DNA from: Leisingera sp. S132
GTDB taxonomy: Bacteria; Pseudomonadota; Alphaproteobacteria; Rhodobacterales; Rhodobacteraceae
Length of the DNA stretch: 64,000 nucleotides
Reading direction: 5' to 3'
NCBI RefSeq assembly: GCF_025144465.1
Contig: NZ_CP083553.1
Span: 3,882,290-3,946,289, forward strand
Shown: positions 53,189 through 63,501 of the stretch, piece after piece
Layout: the number at the start of each line of letters is the position of its first letter
Numbering within the stretch: position 1 is the stretch's first letter
Program-made: the position numbers and the translations under genes
Notes under the pieces: generated by a model
Database searches by the model: none
Told to the model about the DNA's origin: nothing
What the model saw: only the letters and a program-made list of their open reading frames with translations

Positions 53189-53575
53189 ATGCCAACAAAG
53201 GTGCTGCTACTGGAAGATGACGCAGGTGTCCGTTTCACCTTTACAATGGCCCTGCAGAATGCCGGATACGACGTCAAATCCGTTGCCAGCTGCGCCGAAG
53301 CGATTGCTGCGCTTTCAGACATCGAGACAGGCATCTTGATCCTGGATCTGAAGATCGGGGAAGATATGTCGCTGCCGGTGGCTGACTATGCCGCCCTCAT
53401 GCGCCCGGACATGCCGGTCGTCTACATAACCGGCAGCCGCCTGTTCACCGGCGGCGAATTGTTTGGGCTGAGCCGCAATATCCGCTGGGTGCTGCACAAG
53501 CCGGTCAACTTGCCTGATCTTGTCAGCATGATCGACTATGTCGCCGGTCAGATGGTCACCGCAGAGGCCTGCTGA
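53189..53575 (+). CDS. Single-domain response regulator (receiver)
   Basis: A 128-residue stand-alone receiver with acidic pocket ED10-D11, phospho-acceptor D53 in ILILDLKIG, switch Thr/Ser in YITGS and the lysine in HKPVN. It has no output domain, so it acts as a phosphate relay or by binding a partner. It converges on the histidine kinase, the two stops being 2 bp apart, which suggests they work together. Confidence 0.88.
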   Translation: MPTKVLLLEDDAGVRFTFTMALQNAGYDVKSVASCAEAIAALSDIETGILILDLKIGEDMSLPVADYAALMRPDMPVVYITGSRLFTGGELFGLSRNIRWVLHKPVNLPDLVSMIDYVAGQMVTAEAC

Positions 53576-53577
53576 CC

Positions 53578-54723
53578 CTAGCCGAAAGAAATGGTGAAGA
53601 CAGCGCCTTTGCCGGGTTCAGCATCCGCAGTGAGCAACCAGTTGTGGCGGCGGCAGATCTCAGCGCAAGTCGACAACCCAATGCCGCTGCCTTCGATTTC
53701 GCGGTGCGCCCGGCGAAAGGGCTGAAGGATCATGTGCCGGTCTTCCGGATCAAAGCCGGTTCCATTGTCCGCAACCGACAGGTTCCACCGGTCCCGCCCG
53801 GCGCCGCTGAGATCAATGGTGATCTGCAAAGACCGGTCGGGATGCCGGTACTTTATCGCGTTCGACAACAGGTTGGTGAGTACCAGGTGCAGCAATGTCG
53901 GATCTGCATGCATCCGGAAGCCGTCACCGTTGACACGGATTTTCCCGCCGCAGGCTTGCAGCTCCTGAGACAGGCTTGTGCATGCCTCAGACACCGCGTC
54001 CCGTGCAGCGATTTCCTGGACGTTTATTCTGGCTGACGTCGACACGGAATGGTCCAGCAGCTCGGTCGTCAGCCGATCCATTTGCCGGGTGGCCCGGGTC
54101 ATGTGCTGCAGGAAGTCCCGCGCTGTTTCGGGCAGGTCGCCGGCGTAATGCTCCCAGAAATAGTGCAAGGAGCCGCTAAGGGTGCTGATCGGTGTGCGAA
54201 GGTCATGGGATGCTGCGTGGGCGAAGGCCTCCATCGACAGCAGGGTTTCCTGCAGCTTCAGGTTGGCGTTCTTGGCGCCGTGCAGCTCGCTGTTCAGCTT
54301 GCTGCGCAATTCATTCATCTGCCGGAGAGAATCCGCGGCCACCCTGAGCTGGTCGTGGGTCAGCAGGATCAGCCGTTCTCCCTGTGCATTGGAGCGCAGC
54401 AAAGAAACGCGGAACTCCGTATCCGGAGATGCCGCCGTGCGGATGCCGGCGGTCATTGGCAGGGTCATGGCACCCTTGGCCGTTCCATCCCGGAGCCGCT
54501 CGACGACGCGTTCTGTTTCGAGCGTCGTCAGCTTGCTGATACAGGTTCCGTTCAGCGTGCCGCATCCAGGCTGGGTGGCGGGGGCAAAGCTGCGCTCTGC
54601 CCGCCGGTTGCAGACAAGAATACGGCCGTTCCAGTCGAGAATGAATGATGCGTAAGGGGAGGCCAAATAGGCTCTCCCCAAAAGTTCAGCCTCAAGGGCG
54701 TCATTTCCCGCCGGCAACTGCAT
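53578..54723 (-). CDS. Soluble PAS-type sensor histidine kinase
   Basis: About 381 residues without membrane segments: an N-terminal PAS-like domain (about 20-125), a short coiled coil, the dimerisation/phosphoacceptor domain with the His of HAASHDLRTPISTL (about residue 173) and an ATP-binding domain with N-box NLLSNAIKYRHP, DNGTGFD and GSGIGLST. The start is uncertain: ATG 54723 or GTG 54768; neither has a good ribosome site. It follows the CheB-CheR-PAS gene by about 110 bp and could supply the kinase activity that protein lacks. Confidence 0.85.
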   Translation of the reverse strand: MQLPAGNDALEAELLGRAYLASPYASFILDWNGRILVCNRRAERSFAPATQPGCGTLNGTCISKLTTLETERVVERLRDGTAKGAMTLPMTAGIRTAASPDTEFRVSLLRSNAQGERLILLTHDQLRVAADSLRQMNELRSKLNSELHGAKNANLKLQETLLSMEAFAHAASHDLRTPISTLSGSLHYFWEHYAGDLPETARDFLQHMTRATRQMDRLTTELLDHSVSTSARINVQEIAARDAVSEACTSLSQELQACGGKIRVNGDGFRMHADPTLLHLVLTNLLSNAIKYRHPDRSLQITIDLSGAGRDRWNLSVADNGTGFDPEDRHMILQPFRRAHREIEGSGIGLSTCAEICRRHNWLLTADAEPGKGAVFTISFG

Positions 54724-54832
54724 CAAAGCCGGTCGTCGAAAGCTTCGCGAAAATGTGCGTGAAGGCACGGCTGCGGAGGCCAGAACCTGGGGCAGGTGCG
54801 TTCCGGACGCTTATTTTTCAAGCTCGCCTGGG

Positions 54833-57800
54833 TCACTCGGGTCCGCTCCGGTAAAGCTTCATACCGCCAAAGACATGGGTCGTACGGCCGGCCCCGTCCT
54901 GACGGGCTTGGGCAAACAGCTCGCCATTCTGGTAGCTGCCATCTGCGGACTTCAGCCTGACCGGATAGAGGAAGGGCTGCCCTGCAGTCAGCGCGTCCTG
55001 CAGCCCGTCGTTCACAAAGTCCCGATCCTCCGGGTGGAGGCGCTCCAGCAGCGTTTCCACGGAGGGCAAATCCCTGGCCTGATCACATCCCAGCAGGTCG
55101 TACATCGGCGCATTCCAGAGCGGCACATTGTTCCTGACGTCAAAGGAAAAGGTGCCGACTGAAAATTGGTTCAGCACCGCTGCGCTGGACCCCAGAATCA
55201 GATTGCGTTCCTCGAATTTCGCTTTGTCCCAGCACACGCCAATCAGCTGGAAGTTTTCGCCGTGGGAATCCTGAAAGACCATCATGCTCCCGGCTATCCC
55301 AAGCGTGTTGCCCGCATCATCGAAGAAACGGGCTTCATATTCAAAAGACCCGCCTTCCTTCATCAGCTTGTCCAGCCGCGTTTGCAGGCAGGGCTGGTCC
55401 TCCGGATGGACCCGGGCCAGCAGCCCCTCAAGATCGAGGCCGGCTTCGGAGTCATCAATTCCCAGAATGGAGTGGGATTCCGGAGAGAGGTACGTCTCCT
55501 TGGTCTGCAGGTTCTGCGTCCAGAAACCGACGCTGGTGACCTTGCTGACCAGCTTCAGGACATGGTTGAAGGGCTCGTTGTCGAAACGGGACACAGTGAT
55601 CGAGATACCGATCAGCTTCTGGTGCTGATCAAGCACTGGGGCCAGGATCAGAGTGTAGTATTCGCTGCCAGAGAAAACCGGAATGCGCCGGGTTTCCTGC
55701 AGCCGCAGCACAGAGTTTGCAATGGGCGCCAAAGCCGGGAAACCGGAAGGCAGGTGGCATTGGCTGAGGTGCAGCCCGGTTGGCGGAAGCTCGCCAATTC
55801 CAAGCACGTCCTGTGCCACGCGCGACAGCCGCCGGATGATCAGCGCCTGATCCGCCAGAGCAACCGCATAGGGTGAAGACACCAGCATCGCCTCCAGTTC
55901 CGAGGCCAGCGCCTGGCGCTCCGCCGAGCTGATCTGCAATTCCTCGTTGACGGTCAGCAGCTCTTCATTTGTGGACTGCAGCTCTTCGTGGGACGTTTCA
56001 AGCTCTTCATTGGTGGCTTGGAACTCTTCGTTGTTTGATTGCAGCTCCTCATTTGTGGACTGCAGTTCCTCGTTGGCGGTCTGGAGTTCCTCAATGGTTT
56101 GCTGCAGAGCTTCCTGAGTGGAACGGACTTCCAGCTCCATGCGTTCAACATATTCGCGCTGATCGCGGTCCGAGATGTCCTCGAAGTTGAGCTCTTTCTC
56201 TTCCTCGAACTTGGTGTTGATCGCCAGCAGGCAGTGCAACTCCCCGCCTTTGTGACTGAAGAACGGAAAAGCCTGCAGCTGAACACGGTTACCATTCGGC
56301 AAGTTGAGACTGTGCCATCGGCCATCCCGGCGCTGTTCTTTCCGGATTGCAACCGCGATGAGGCTTGACGCCTCGCTGCGCAGCGGATCGATCAGCATTT
56401 TAACGTTCAGTGACGTCGACATGCCGGCCCGGATCTCGCTGTAGATGCTGATATCCCCCAGGACTTCGATGATGTCGCCGTTGCGGGTGCAGATAAGCCC
56501 GTTGGGCGCAACGGCACGGGCCAAAGACAAACTGGCTTGATCCGACTGCTCTGCTAAGGACTTTGTTGCAGCCTTGCGAAGCTCCATTGACCGAATGTAA
56601 GCGCCGCCGGTTGAACTCGGGGAAATTGTGAGCTCTCTGGAAATGCCGCGGCGCTTTCCGAAAATCTTGTCAGCACCCTGCCGGGCTTCAAAGTAGATGC
56701 CCATTTCACCGACTGTTTCCGACGTTCCCAAAAACAGCAGCCCGCTTGCGGAAAGCGAGTAGTGCAGCCGGGAGAGCACGCGTTCCTGCAGCGCAAGATT
56801 GAAATAGATCAGAACGTTGCGGATGGTGATCAGATCGATATTGATAAAGGGCGGATCCTGGAAAACATTGTGACGCGAGAACAGCGTCACATTCCGCAGC
56901 TCTTGGCGGACAGAGATGTCGCCTTCTCCAAGGATGAAGTATTCCTTCAGGTAGGAGGAAGGAATGTCCTGTACTGCCGATGCCGGGTAAATACCTTTGC
57001 GCGCGATCTCGATGGCATTCTGGTCGATGTCAGTCGCAAAGATCTGCACGTTGCTCTTGGTCAGCGCGTGGAGGCCGCCAAGCAGCTCTGCGATCATTAT
57101 CGCAATTGAATAGGCTTCCTCACCAGTGGCGCAGCCGGCCACCCAAACCCGGATCGGACCGGGGCCGCGGCTTGCCAGCTGCTTTTCCATTTGGTCATTC
57201 AGCTTGCGGAACTGTTCACCGTCGCGGAAGAACCGGGTGACCGAGATCAGCAGGTCCCGGTGCAGCGCGTCGACTTCCTCGAGATTCGACCTGCAGAAGT
57301 CCACATAGGCTTCATAGTCCTCAATACCCAGTGCCGCCATGCGCCGGGCCACCCGCCGGTTTATGGTGTTTTCCTTGTAGTTGGCAAAATCCACCTGGGT
57401 CCGGGCCATCAGGATGGCAAACAGGTCGCTCAGCTTGCTGGGTTCATCCGCGTCGGGCTGCAGCAGCGCCAGATTGCGCGGCCTGGTCAGAATCTTCTCG
57501 AAATGCAGGCCGATCTGATCCGGTGTCAATTTCAGGTCGATGCAGCCGGTTTCAATGGCAGAAACTGGCATGCCGTCATATTTCGCCGAAGCCGGATCCT
57601 GGGCAATGGTAATGCCGCCGCTTTCACGGATGGCCTGGACGCCATAGCTGCCATCGCTGCCCGTCCCGGACAGCACGATACCAACGCAGCGCTCCGCGCA
57701 TTCTTCGGCAATGCTCTTGAACAGGCGGTCGGCAGAGGGCTTTGGAGACGCGGGGTGGCCAGCAGGATTGCGCAGCCGCAAGACACCATGGTCCAGCACA

Positions 57801-58129
57801 ACGTCGGTGTCCGGCGGTGTGATGTAGATTGTGCCGGCTTCCGGCTTGGTCTCGCGCCCCAGCTCCATGACCGGCAGCTTTGTTTCGCGTGCGATCAGAG
57901 AGGACAGCACGCTTTTGTGAGTGGGCGACATGTGCTGCGCAATGACATAAATGGCGTTGGCTGCAGGCGGAAGGTTCTGCACCAGGGAAGACAGCGCCTC
58001 CAGCCCGCCGGCAGAAGCGGCGATACCGACCACATGGAGGCCGTTTTCCTCTTCGGAGGCTTGCAACTTTTCTCCTTCCGGTGAGGCAGAGCTGGTACCA
58101 GCACTCATCTTCTGATCCATATCTTCCAT
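54833..58129 (-). CDS. CheB-CheR-coiled-coil-PAS chemotaxis-type fusion protein
   Basis: About 1098 residues. Domain order: CheB methylesterase (about 35-220: GIAASAGGLEAL, QHMSPTH, GTGSDGSYG), CheR methyltransferase (about 235-490: VWVAGCATGEEAYSIA, IFATDIDQNAIEIA), a long coiled coil of heptads of the EELQSTN type (about 655-740), and three PAS domains to the C-terminus. There is no histidine kinase domain. The start is uncertain (ATG 58129, ATG 58120 or upstream). Such hybrids are thought to link receptor-like methylation with signalling; the target here is unknown. Confidence 0.87.
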   Translation of the reverse strand: MEDMDQKMSAGTSSASPEGEKLQASEEENGLHVVGIAASAGGLEALSSLVQNLPPAANAIYVIAQHMSPTHKSVLSSLIARETKLPVMELGRETKPEAGTIYITPPDTDVVLDHGVLRLRNPAGHPASPKPSADRLFKSIAEECAERCVGIVLSGTGSDGSYGVQAIRESGGITIAQDPASAKYDGMPVSAIETGCIDLKLTPDQIGLHFEKILTRPRNLALLQPDADEPSKLSDLFAILMARTQVDFANYKENTINRRVARRMAALGIEDYEAYVDFCRSNLEEVDALHRDLLISVTRFFRDGEQFRKLNDQMEKQLASRGPGPIRVWVAGCATGEEAYSIAIMIAELLGGLHALTKSNVQIFATDIDQNAIEIARKGIYPASAVQDIPSSYLKEYFILGEGDISVRQELRNVTLFSRHNVFQDPPFINIDLITIRNVLIYFNLALQERVLSRLHYSLSASGLLFLGTSETVGEMGIYFEARQGADKIFGKRRGISRELTISPSSTGGAYIRSMELRKAATKSLAEQSDQASLSLARAVAPNGLICTRNGDIIEVLGDISIYSEIRAGMSTSLNVKMLIDPLRSEASSLIAVAIRKEQRRDGRWHSLNLPNGNRVQLQAFPFFSHKGGELHCLLAINTKFEEEKELNFEDISDRDQREYVERMELEVRSTQEALQQTIEELQTANEELQSTNEELQSNNEEFQATNEELETSHEELQSTNEELLTVNEELQISSAERQALASELEAMLVSSPYAVALADQALIIRRLSRVAQDVLGIGELPPTGLHLSQCHLPSGFPALAPIANSVLRLQETRRIPVFSGSEYYTLILAPVLDQHQKLIGISITVSRFDNEPFNHVLKLVSKVTSVGFWTQNLQTKETYLSPESHSILGIDDSEAGLDLEGLLARVHPEDQPCLQTRLDKLMKEGGSFEYEARFFDDAGNTLGIAGSMMVFQDSHGENFQLIGVCWDKAKFEERNLILGSSAAVLNQFSVGTFSFDVRNNVPLWNAPMYDLLGCDQARDLPSVETLLERLHPEDRDFVNDGLQDALTAGQPFLYPVRLKSADGSYQNGELFAQARQDGAGRTTHVFGGMKLYRSGPE

Positions 58130-58207
58130 TTGTCGTCGGCCGTTTCGCATGAATGTCAAAAAGGATTTACCCACTCCCGAAGCTGTCCGGGATGTGAAGC
58201 GCGGGAT

Positions 58208-58597
58208 CTATGCCGCTGCGCAGAATTTGTCGATGATTTTCAGAATCCGGCCCGGAGAAACAGGTTTGGGCGTAAAACCGTCCATGCCCAGCTTTTTTAC
58301 AACTGCCTCGTCGTGATAGGCGACATCTGCAGTCACGGCGACGATCGGAACATTGTTGGGGGGACTCATCGGCGCTTCCCGAATCTTCTTGGTCGCGTCG
58401 ACCCCCGAAAGCAGCGGCATGTGAAGATCCATCAGAATCAGGCCGTACTCGCTTGGGGCGCTGCTGAGTATGTCGATGCAGGTTTGACCATTCTCTGCGA
58501 TACCGACTTCGACCCCAAGAGCAGTGATGATCTCGCGCATCATGTAGCGTGTGAATTCGTCATTTTCGACGAGCAGAACTTTACGCGGGTTGTTCAT
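58208..58597 (-). CDS. Single-domain response regulator (CheY-like)
   Basis: A 129-residue receiver with acidic pocket END (11-13), phospho-acceptor D57 in LILMDLHMP, the Thr of VAVTADV and the lysine of FTPKPVS. It resembles the C-terminal receivers of hybrid kinases. It lies 78 bp upstream of the CheB-CheR fusion on the same strand, so it likely belongs to the same pathway. ATG 58597 chosen as start of the receiver fold. Confidence 0.88.
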   Translation of the reverse strand: MNNPRKVLLVENDEFTRYMMREIITALGVEVGIAENGQTCIDILSSAPSEYGLILMDLHMPLLSGVDATKKIREAPMSPPNNVPIVAVTADVAYHDEAVVKKLGMDGFTPKPVSPGRILKIIDKFCAAA

Positions 58598-58915
58598 CAA
58601 CTGGTTCCGTTGTTGCTGCAGCTTGAAGTAGGAACAAGACATTCCGTCACGGCCATACTGCAAGTATGAATTGGCAGGCTTAACAGTGCTCCTGCTGCAT
58701 CAGGTACTTAAGCGGGAAATCTGGTCAAGGCTCCCGCTGCCATAATGGGGTTGTTTAACCTGTTGGTCAACGTGTCAAGAGTGCTTGCACTTCGTCCAAT
58801 AGGCGAGTCTCGAGGGGGCAATTGCTGGTCTGATTGCCGGAGCATCCGATAGGCCTCCGGCTGGAAATCCGGGCTGGCCTGGGAAGGTGCGGCGATTGTT
58901 CTTGTATTTTCTTGT
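58598..58915. other. Promoter region of the sensory operon; no gene seen
   Basis: About 320 bp between the receiver gene and the end of ubiB. Open frames here (for example 58708-58932, minus) have no ribosome site or recognisable product. The stretch must hold the promoter of the leftward sensory operon and the 3' end of the ubiB message. No clear terminator hairpin with U-run was found. Confidence 0.4.
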
Positions 58916-60445
58916 TCAGACCAGCAAGGCAATCACCGCGCAGACGCCAGTCGCACCGGCTGCGCCCAGCACCGCGGGCGCGATCCAGCTTCGTGTGCTG
59001 CGTGGCCGTGCGCCATTCTGCGCGGCCTGCGCGATCAGCGCCTGTTCCACCAGAGCAGGCAGGCGGGGGCCAAAGCGGGCCATGACCTTGGCTGTGTCCA
59101 GCAGGTCGGTGACAACTGCGCGGGGGCCGATGGATTTCTTGATGTAGTCCTCAACCACCGGGCGCGCGGCTTCCCAGATGTTGATATGCGGGTCGAGTGA
59201 GCGGGCGACGCCTTCAACTACCACCATGGTGCGCTGCAACAGGATCAGCTCGGTCCGGGTTTCCATCCCGAAACGCTCTGTCACTTCGAACAGGTAGTTC
59301 AGCAGCCGGCCCATCGAGATCTGCGAGGCGTCCATGCCGAAGATCGGTTCGCCCACAGCGCGCAGGGCACGGGCGAATTCATCGACATCACGGTTGGCAG
59401 GCACATAACCGGCCTCGAAATGGACCTCGGCCACGCGTTTGTAGTCGCGTTTGATGAAGCCATAAAGGATTTCGGCGTAGACCCTGCGGGTGTACTCGTC
59501 GATGTGGCCCATGATCCCGAAATCATAGGCGATAATATCACCGTTGCTTGCCACCTTGAGGTTGCCCTGGTGCATGTCAGCGTGGAAGAAGCCGTCGCGC
59601 AGAGCGTGGCGCAGGAATAGTGACAAAACCCGGTTGGCAAGCAGTTTGCGATCGTGGCCGGCTGCATCCAGGGCATCATTGTCGCCCAGCGGGTTGCCGT
59701 CTGCCCAGCCCATTGTCATCACCCGGCGGGCAGAATAGGCCCAGCGGATTTCTGGCAGCTGGAAGCCTTCGTCATTGAGGGTGTTGGCGGCGAATTCCGA
59801 CGCGGCGGCGCTTTCCAGCCGCAAGTCCAGCTCGCCCTGCACAACGCCGTCGAAATGCTCGATCACGTCCATCGGCTTCAGGCGGCGGGCGCCGGGCGCG
59901 AACAGGTCGACGATGCGGGCCGCGAAATAGAAGGCGTCCACATCCTTGTTGAAGGCGCGCTCGATGCCGGGGCGCAGAACCTTGACGGCAACTTCCTCGC
60001 CGGTTTCGGCCAAAGTGGCGCGGTGCACTTGGGCAATGGAGGCCGCCGCCACCGGATCGCTGAAATCGGAGAAGATTTCCGAGGCAGGGCGGCCCAGTTC
60101 CTTTTCCACCTCGGCCAGCGCCTCGGCGCGGGAAAACGGGGGCAGTTTGTCCTGCAGCACTCGCAACTGGTTGGCCAGATCCTTGCCCACCACGTCCGGC
60201 CGGGTCGAGAGTACCTGCCCAAACTTGATGTAGGCAGGCCCCAGAGCGTTCAAGGCGCGGGTTTCGGGCGGCATTGCCGGATCCCCTTTGTAGCCCAGCC
60301 ATTTGAACGGCCAGCCCAGGGTGCGCGCCAGCATGCGCAAGGGTTTTGGCGCTTCAAACGCCTCCAGCACGGAATGCATGGCGCCTGTGCGCTCGAAGGT
60401 GGCGCCTGTGCGGATCAGGCGCAGGATATTATGAGGGCCGCGCAT
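58916..60445 (-). CDS. ubiB: UbiB, ubiquinone biosynthesis atypical kinase-like protein
   Basis: A 509-residue ABC1/ADCK-family protein required for ubiquinone synthesis. The family motif KFGQVLSTRPD, the lysine of VAVKVLRPGIE, the catalytic-loop HADMHQGNL and the metal-binding YDFGIMG are present, and a C-terminal membrane anchor (about 485-509) ends the protein. It starts 3 bp after ubiE, in the conserved ubiE-ubiB order. Confidence 0.95.
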   Translation of the reverse strand: MRGPHNILRLIRTGATFERTGAMHSVLEAFEAPKPLRMLARTLGWPFKWLGYKGDPAMPPETRALNALGPAYIKFGQVLSTRPDVVGKDLANQLRVLQDKLPPFSRAEALAEVEKELGRPASEIFSDFSDPVAAASIAQVHRATLAETGEEVAVKVLRPGIERAFNKDVDAFYFAARIVDLFAPGARRLKPMDVIEHFDGVVQGELDLRLESAAASEFAANTLNDEGFQLPEIRWAYSARRVMTMGWADGNPLGDNDALDAAGHDRKLLANRVLSLFLRHALRDGFFHADMHQGNLKVASNGDIIAYDFGIMGHIDEYTRRVYAEILYGFIKRDYKRVAEVHFEAGYVPANRDVDEFARALRAVGEPIFGMDASQISMGRLLNYLFEVTERFGMETRTELILLQRTMVVVEGVARSLDPHINIWEAARPVVEDYIKKSIGPRAVVTDLLDTAKVMARFGPRLPALVEQALIAQAAQNGARPRSTRSWIAPAVLGAAGATGVCAVIALLV

Positions 60446-60448
60446 GGG

Positions 60449-61201
60449 TCAGATCTTCCAGCCGGAATGCAGGCAGGCGATGCCCATCGACAGGTTGCGG
60501 TACTTGGCGTTTTCGAACCCCGCCTGCTTCACCATGCCAAGGAAGGTTTCCTGATCCGGGAAGTTGCGGATCGATTCCACCAGATACTGGTAGCTGTCGT
60601 AATCCCCTGCAATCATCTGCCCCATCCGCGGGATCACGTTGAAGGAATAGAGGTCATAAAGCTTCTGCAGCCCGTCATTGGGCAGCTGCGAGAACTCCAG
60701 CACCATCAGCCGCCCGCCGGGGCGCAGCACCCGGTAGGCCTCATTCAAAGCCTCCTGCGGGCGGGTCACGTTCCGGATGCCGAAGGAGATGGTGTAGACG
60801 TCGAAGGTATTATCCTTGAACGGCAGCTTCATCGCGTCGCCGGTAACCCAATCGAGGCTGTCGGCCATCTGCTCAGCTTCGGCGCGCTTGCGGCCCTCTT
60901 CCAGCATCGGGCGGGTAAGGTCCAGCACGGTGGAGTGGCCATGGCCCGCACGCTTCAGGAAGCGGAAGGAGATGTCGCCCGTTCCGCCGGCCACATCCAA
61001 GAGCCGCTGGCCGGGACGCGGCGCGAGCCAGTCCATCATCGCGTCCTTCCAGACCCGGTGAATGCCGACGCTCATCACGTCGTTCATGATGTCGTATTTC
61101 GAGGCGACCGAATTGAAGACACCCTGCACGCGGCCTGCCTTCTCCTCCTCGCGGACGGTTTCAAACCCAAAATGGGTGGTGTTGTCGCTCGTGTTGCTCA
61201 T
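60449..61201 (-). CDS. ubiE: Ubiquinone/menaquinone C-methyltransferase
   Basis: A 250-residue SAM-dependent C-methyltransferase of ubiquinone synthesis, with the SAM motif [14 protein letters not shown] and the family markers [11 protein letters not shown] at the start and [16 protein letters not shown] near the end. Divergent from mutM, 86 bp apart. Confidence 0.95.
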   Translation of the reverse strand: MSNTSDNTTHFGFETVREEEKAGRVQGVFNSVASKYDIMNDVMSVGIHRVWKDAMMDWLAPRPGQRLLDVAGGTGDISFRFLKRAGHGHSTVLDLTRPMLEEGRKRAEAEQMADSLDWVTGDAMKLPFKDNTFDVYTISFGIRNVTRPQEALNEAYRVLRPGGRLMVLEFSQLPNDGLQKLYDLYSFNVIPRMGQMIAGDYDSYQYLVESIRNFPDQETFLGMVKQAGFENAKYRNLSMGIACLHSGWKI

Positions 61202-61287
61202 CAGGCTTGCCGTTTGCTGAGTTTCGCCCTTGTTATAAGGCGCTGTGGGGCAGGCACAATGCGGCCCGTTGGTTCAGGAGGGGTGTA

Positions 61288-62139
61288 ATGCCAGAATTGC
61301 CCGAGGTCGAGACGGTGAAACGCGGTTTGGCGCCTGCGATGGAGGGCGCAGTGATCGTGAAGGCGCAGGTGAACCGCCCGGATCTGCGCTGGCCGTTTCC
61401 GGAAAGGATGGCTGAGCGGCTGACTGGTGCGCGGGTGAATGCTATGCGGCGGCGGTCGAAATACATCCTGGCAGATCTGGATACCGATGAGACGCTGCTC
61501 ATTCACCTCGGCATGTCCGGGCGGATGACGGTTTCCGGCGATCCGCTCGGGCAGTTTGCACATGAGCATCCGCAGGCGGAGAAGCATGACCATGTGGTTC
61601 TGGACATGGACAACGGCGCCCGTATCACCTTCAACGATCCGCGCCGGTTCGGGGCGATGGATCTGCTGGAAACCGCAACCGCCGGAAGCCACAAGCTGCT
61701 GTCGGTGCTGGGGCCGGAGCCCTTGGGCAATGATTTCCACGAAGATCACCTGGTTGCCGCCTTCAAAGGGCGCAACACGCCGGTCAAATCCGCATTACTG
61801 GATCAGGGAATCATCGCGGGCCTTGGTAACATCTACGTCTGCGAAGCGCTGTTCCGCGCGGGAATTTCGCCACGCCGCAAGGCCGGGCAGATTGCCGCGC
61901 ATCGGGTGGCAGCGCTGGTGCCGATCATCCGCGAAGTGCTGCAGGATGCCATTCGCGCGGGCGGGTCATCGCTCAAGGATTTCAGGCAAGCTTCTGGAGA
62001 ACTTGGGTATTTTCAGCATAGTTTCGATGCCTACGGCCGCGAGGGAGAGCCCTGCCGGCGCGAGGGTTGCGCCGGGTCAATTGCCAGAATCACCCAGTCG
62101 GGGCGCTCCACCTTCTACTGTGTAAAGTGCCAAAGATAG
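61288..62139 (+). CDS. mutM: Formamidopyrimidine-DNA glycosylase
   Basis: A 283-residue bifunctional DNA glycosylase/AP lyase removing 8-oxoguanine and formamidopyrimidines. The catalytic N-terminus PELPEVET (P2, E3) follows the initiator Met, the lysine of RRSKYIL is present, and a C-terminal zinc finger with four cysteines (PCRREGC ... YCVKC) closes the protein. ATG 61288 with AGGAGGGG upstream is certain because Pro2 must be exposed. Confidence 0.96.
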   Translation: MPELPEVETVKRGLAPAMEGAVIVKAQVNRPDLRWPFPERMAERLTGARVNAMRRRSKYILADLDTDETLLIHLGMSGRMTVSGDPLGQFAHEHPQAEKHDHVVLDMDNGARITFNDPRRFGAMDLLETATAGSHKLLSVLGPEPLGNDFHEDHLVAAFKGRNTPVKSALLDQGIIAGLGNIYVCEALFRAGISPRRKAGQIAAHRVAALVPIIREVLQDAIRAGGSSLKDFRQASGELGYFQHSFDAYGREGEPCRREGCAGSIARITQSGRSTFYCVKCQR

Positions 62140-62202
62140 CTTGATCAGAGGGACCCTTTTGGTAAGGACTCAGGACAGAACGGAACAACCGAAAGAGAAA
62201 TC

Positions 62203-62979
62203 ATGGCCTACGAGACGATCACCGTCGATGTGCAGGACCACGTTTGCCTTATCAAGCTGAACCGCCCGGAGGCGATGAACGCGCTCAACAAGGAGCTCAT
62301 TGGCGAGCTTTGCGATGCTCTGGAAGAGGCCGATGCCAGCGACAAGGTGCGCTGTATCGTGCTGACCGGCTCGGAGAAGGCATTTGCCGCCGGTGCCGAC
62401 ATCAAGGAGATGTCGGAATTGAGCTTTACCGAGGTGTTTGCCACCAATCTGTTTGCCGATGCCAACGACCGGATCTCGGCAATCCGCAAGCCCATCATCG
62501 CCGCGGTGGCCGGCTATGCGCTGGGTGGCGGCTGCGAGCTGGCGATGCTGTGCGATTTCATCATCGCGGCGGAAACTGCCAAGTTCGGCCAGCCGGAAAT
62601 CAATCTGGGTGTTGTGGCCGGTATCGGCGGCACCCAGCGTCTGACCCGGTTTGTCGGCAAGTCCAAGTCGATGGACATGAACCTGACCGGCCGCTTTATG
62701 AACGCCGAAGAGGCTGAGCGCGCAGGCCTGGTGTCGCGCGTCGTGCCCGCGAAGAAGCTGATTGAGGAGGCTTCCGCAGCAGCGCAGAAGATTGCTGAGA
62801 AATCGCAACTGACTGCGATGGCGGTCAAGGAAGCGGTGAACCGCTCCTATGAACTGCCGCTGAGCGAAGGCATTCTGTTCGAACGCCGCGTGTTCCATTC
62901 GATGTTTGCAACCGAAGATCAGAAAGAGGGCATGGCCGCCTTTCTGGAAAAGCGCGAAGCGCAGTTCCGCGACAAGTAA
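62203..62979 (+). CDS. Enoyl-CoA hydratase
   Basis: A 258-residue crotonase-fold enzyme hydrating 2-enoyl-CoA in beta-oxidation. The oxyanion hole (AAGADIKEM and GGGCELAM) and the two catalytic glutamates (in CELAM and FGQPEINLG) are intact. It lies 63 bp downstream of mutM and ends in a terminator. This gene before rpsT-dnaA is a usual order in roseobacters. Confidence 0.93.
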   Translation: MAYETITVDVQDHVCLIKLNRPEAMNALNKELIGELCDALEEADASDKVRCIVLTGSEKAFAAGADIKEMSELSFTEVFATNLFADANDRISAIRKPIIAAVAGYALGGGCELAMLCDFIIAAETAKFGQPEINLGVVAGIGGTQRLTRFVGKSKSMDMNLTGRFMNAEEAERAGLVSRVVPAKKLIEEASAAAQKIAEKSQLTAMAVKEAVNRSYELPLSEGILFERRVFHSMFATEDQKEGMAAFLEKREAQFRDK

Positions 62980-62998
62980 GCGGCGCATCAGACACCGG

Positions 62999-63024
62999 AA
63001 CGGCGGGCGGTTCGGCCCGCCGTT
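62999..63024 (+). terminator. Rho-independent terminator of the enoyl-CoA hydratase gene
   Basis: A 10-bp stem (AACGGCGGGC / GCCCGCCGTT) with a 6-nt loop and trailing TTGC, 19 bp after the stop. Confidence 0.8.
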
Positions 63025-63191
63025 TTGCATTCCGGGCCGGCGCCCTTGCATTTCCGTGCAGAGTTGGGTAAACGCCGCCCTCAATACATGCGCGTGCAGC
63101 CCGCTCAGGCTAGAATCACACCGGTGACTGATCCGGGGCTGGCTGGCATTGCGTCCGATAGAAACAGAACCCGAAGATAAGGTCAGACACC

Positions 63192-63455
63192 ATGGCAAAT
63201 TCGCCCCAGGCCAAGAAGCGCGCACGTCAGAACGAAAAGCGCTTTGCCGTTAACAAAGCCCGTCGTTCGCGCATCCGCACCTTCCTGCGTAAAGTTGAAG
63301 AAGCCATCGCGTCCGGCGACAAGGAAGCAGCAACCGCAGCTCTGCGTGCGGCTCAGCCCGAGCTGATGCGCGGCGTCACCAAAGGTGTGTATCACAAAAA
63401 CACCGCTTCCCGGAAAATCTCGCGCCTGTCCGCACGCGTGAAGGCACTGGCCTGA
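63192..63455 (+). CDS. rpsT: 30S ribosomal protein S20
   Basis: An 87-residue, very basic protein binding 16S rRNA in the body of the 30S subunit. [30 protein letters not shown] is the classic opening (given here only as family recognition over the first residues) and [15 protein letters not shown] the typical end. Its own promoter lies in 63025-63191; a plausible -10 TAGAAT is at 63111-63116. Intrinsic terminator follows. Confidence 0.97.
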   Translation: MANSPQAKKRARQNEKRFAVNKARRSRIRTFLRKVEEAIASGDKEAATAALRAAQPELMRGVTKGVYHKNTASRKISRLSARVKALA

Positions 63456-63501
63456 GATTCGCTCCGCTGAGCAGGCTCACGGGCCTTTGAAAAGTTGTCA
63501 G

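Noticed and set aside
55940..56110. Tandem DNA repeats of about 21 bp, considered as a repeat array or CRISPR-like feature
   Set aside because: They encode the EELQSTN-type heptads of the coiled coil in the CheB-CheR protein; degenerate and in frame, so coding.
58708..58932. 74-codon minus-strand frame after ubiB
   Set aside because: Starts inside the ubiB end, no ribosome site, low-complexity product without family resemblance.
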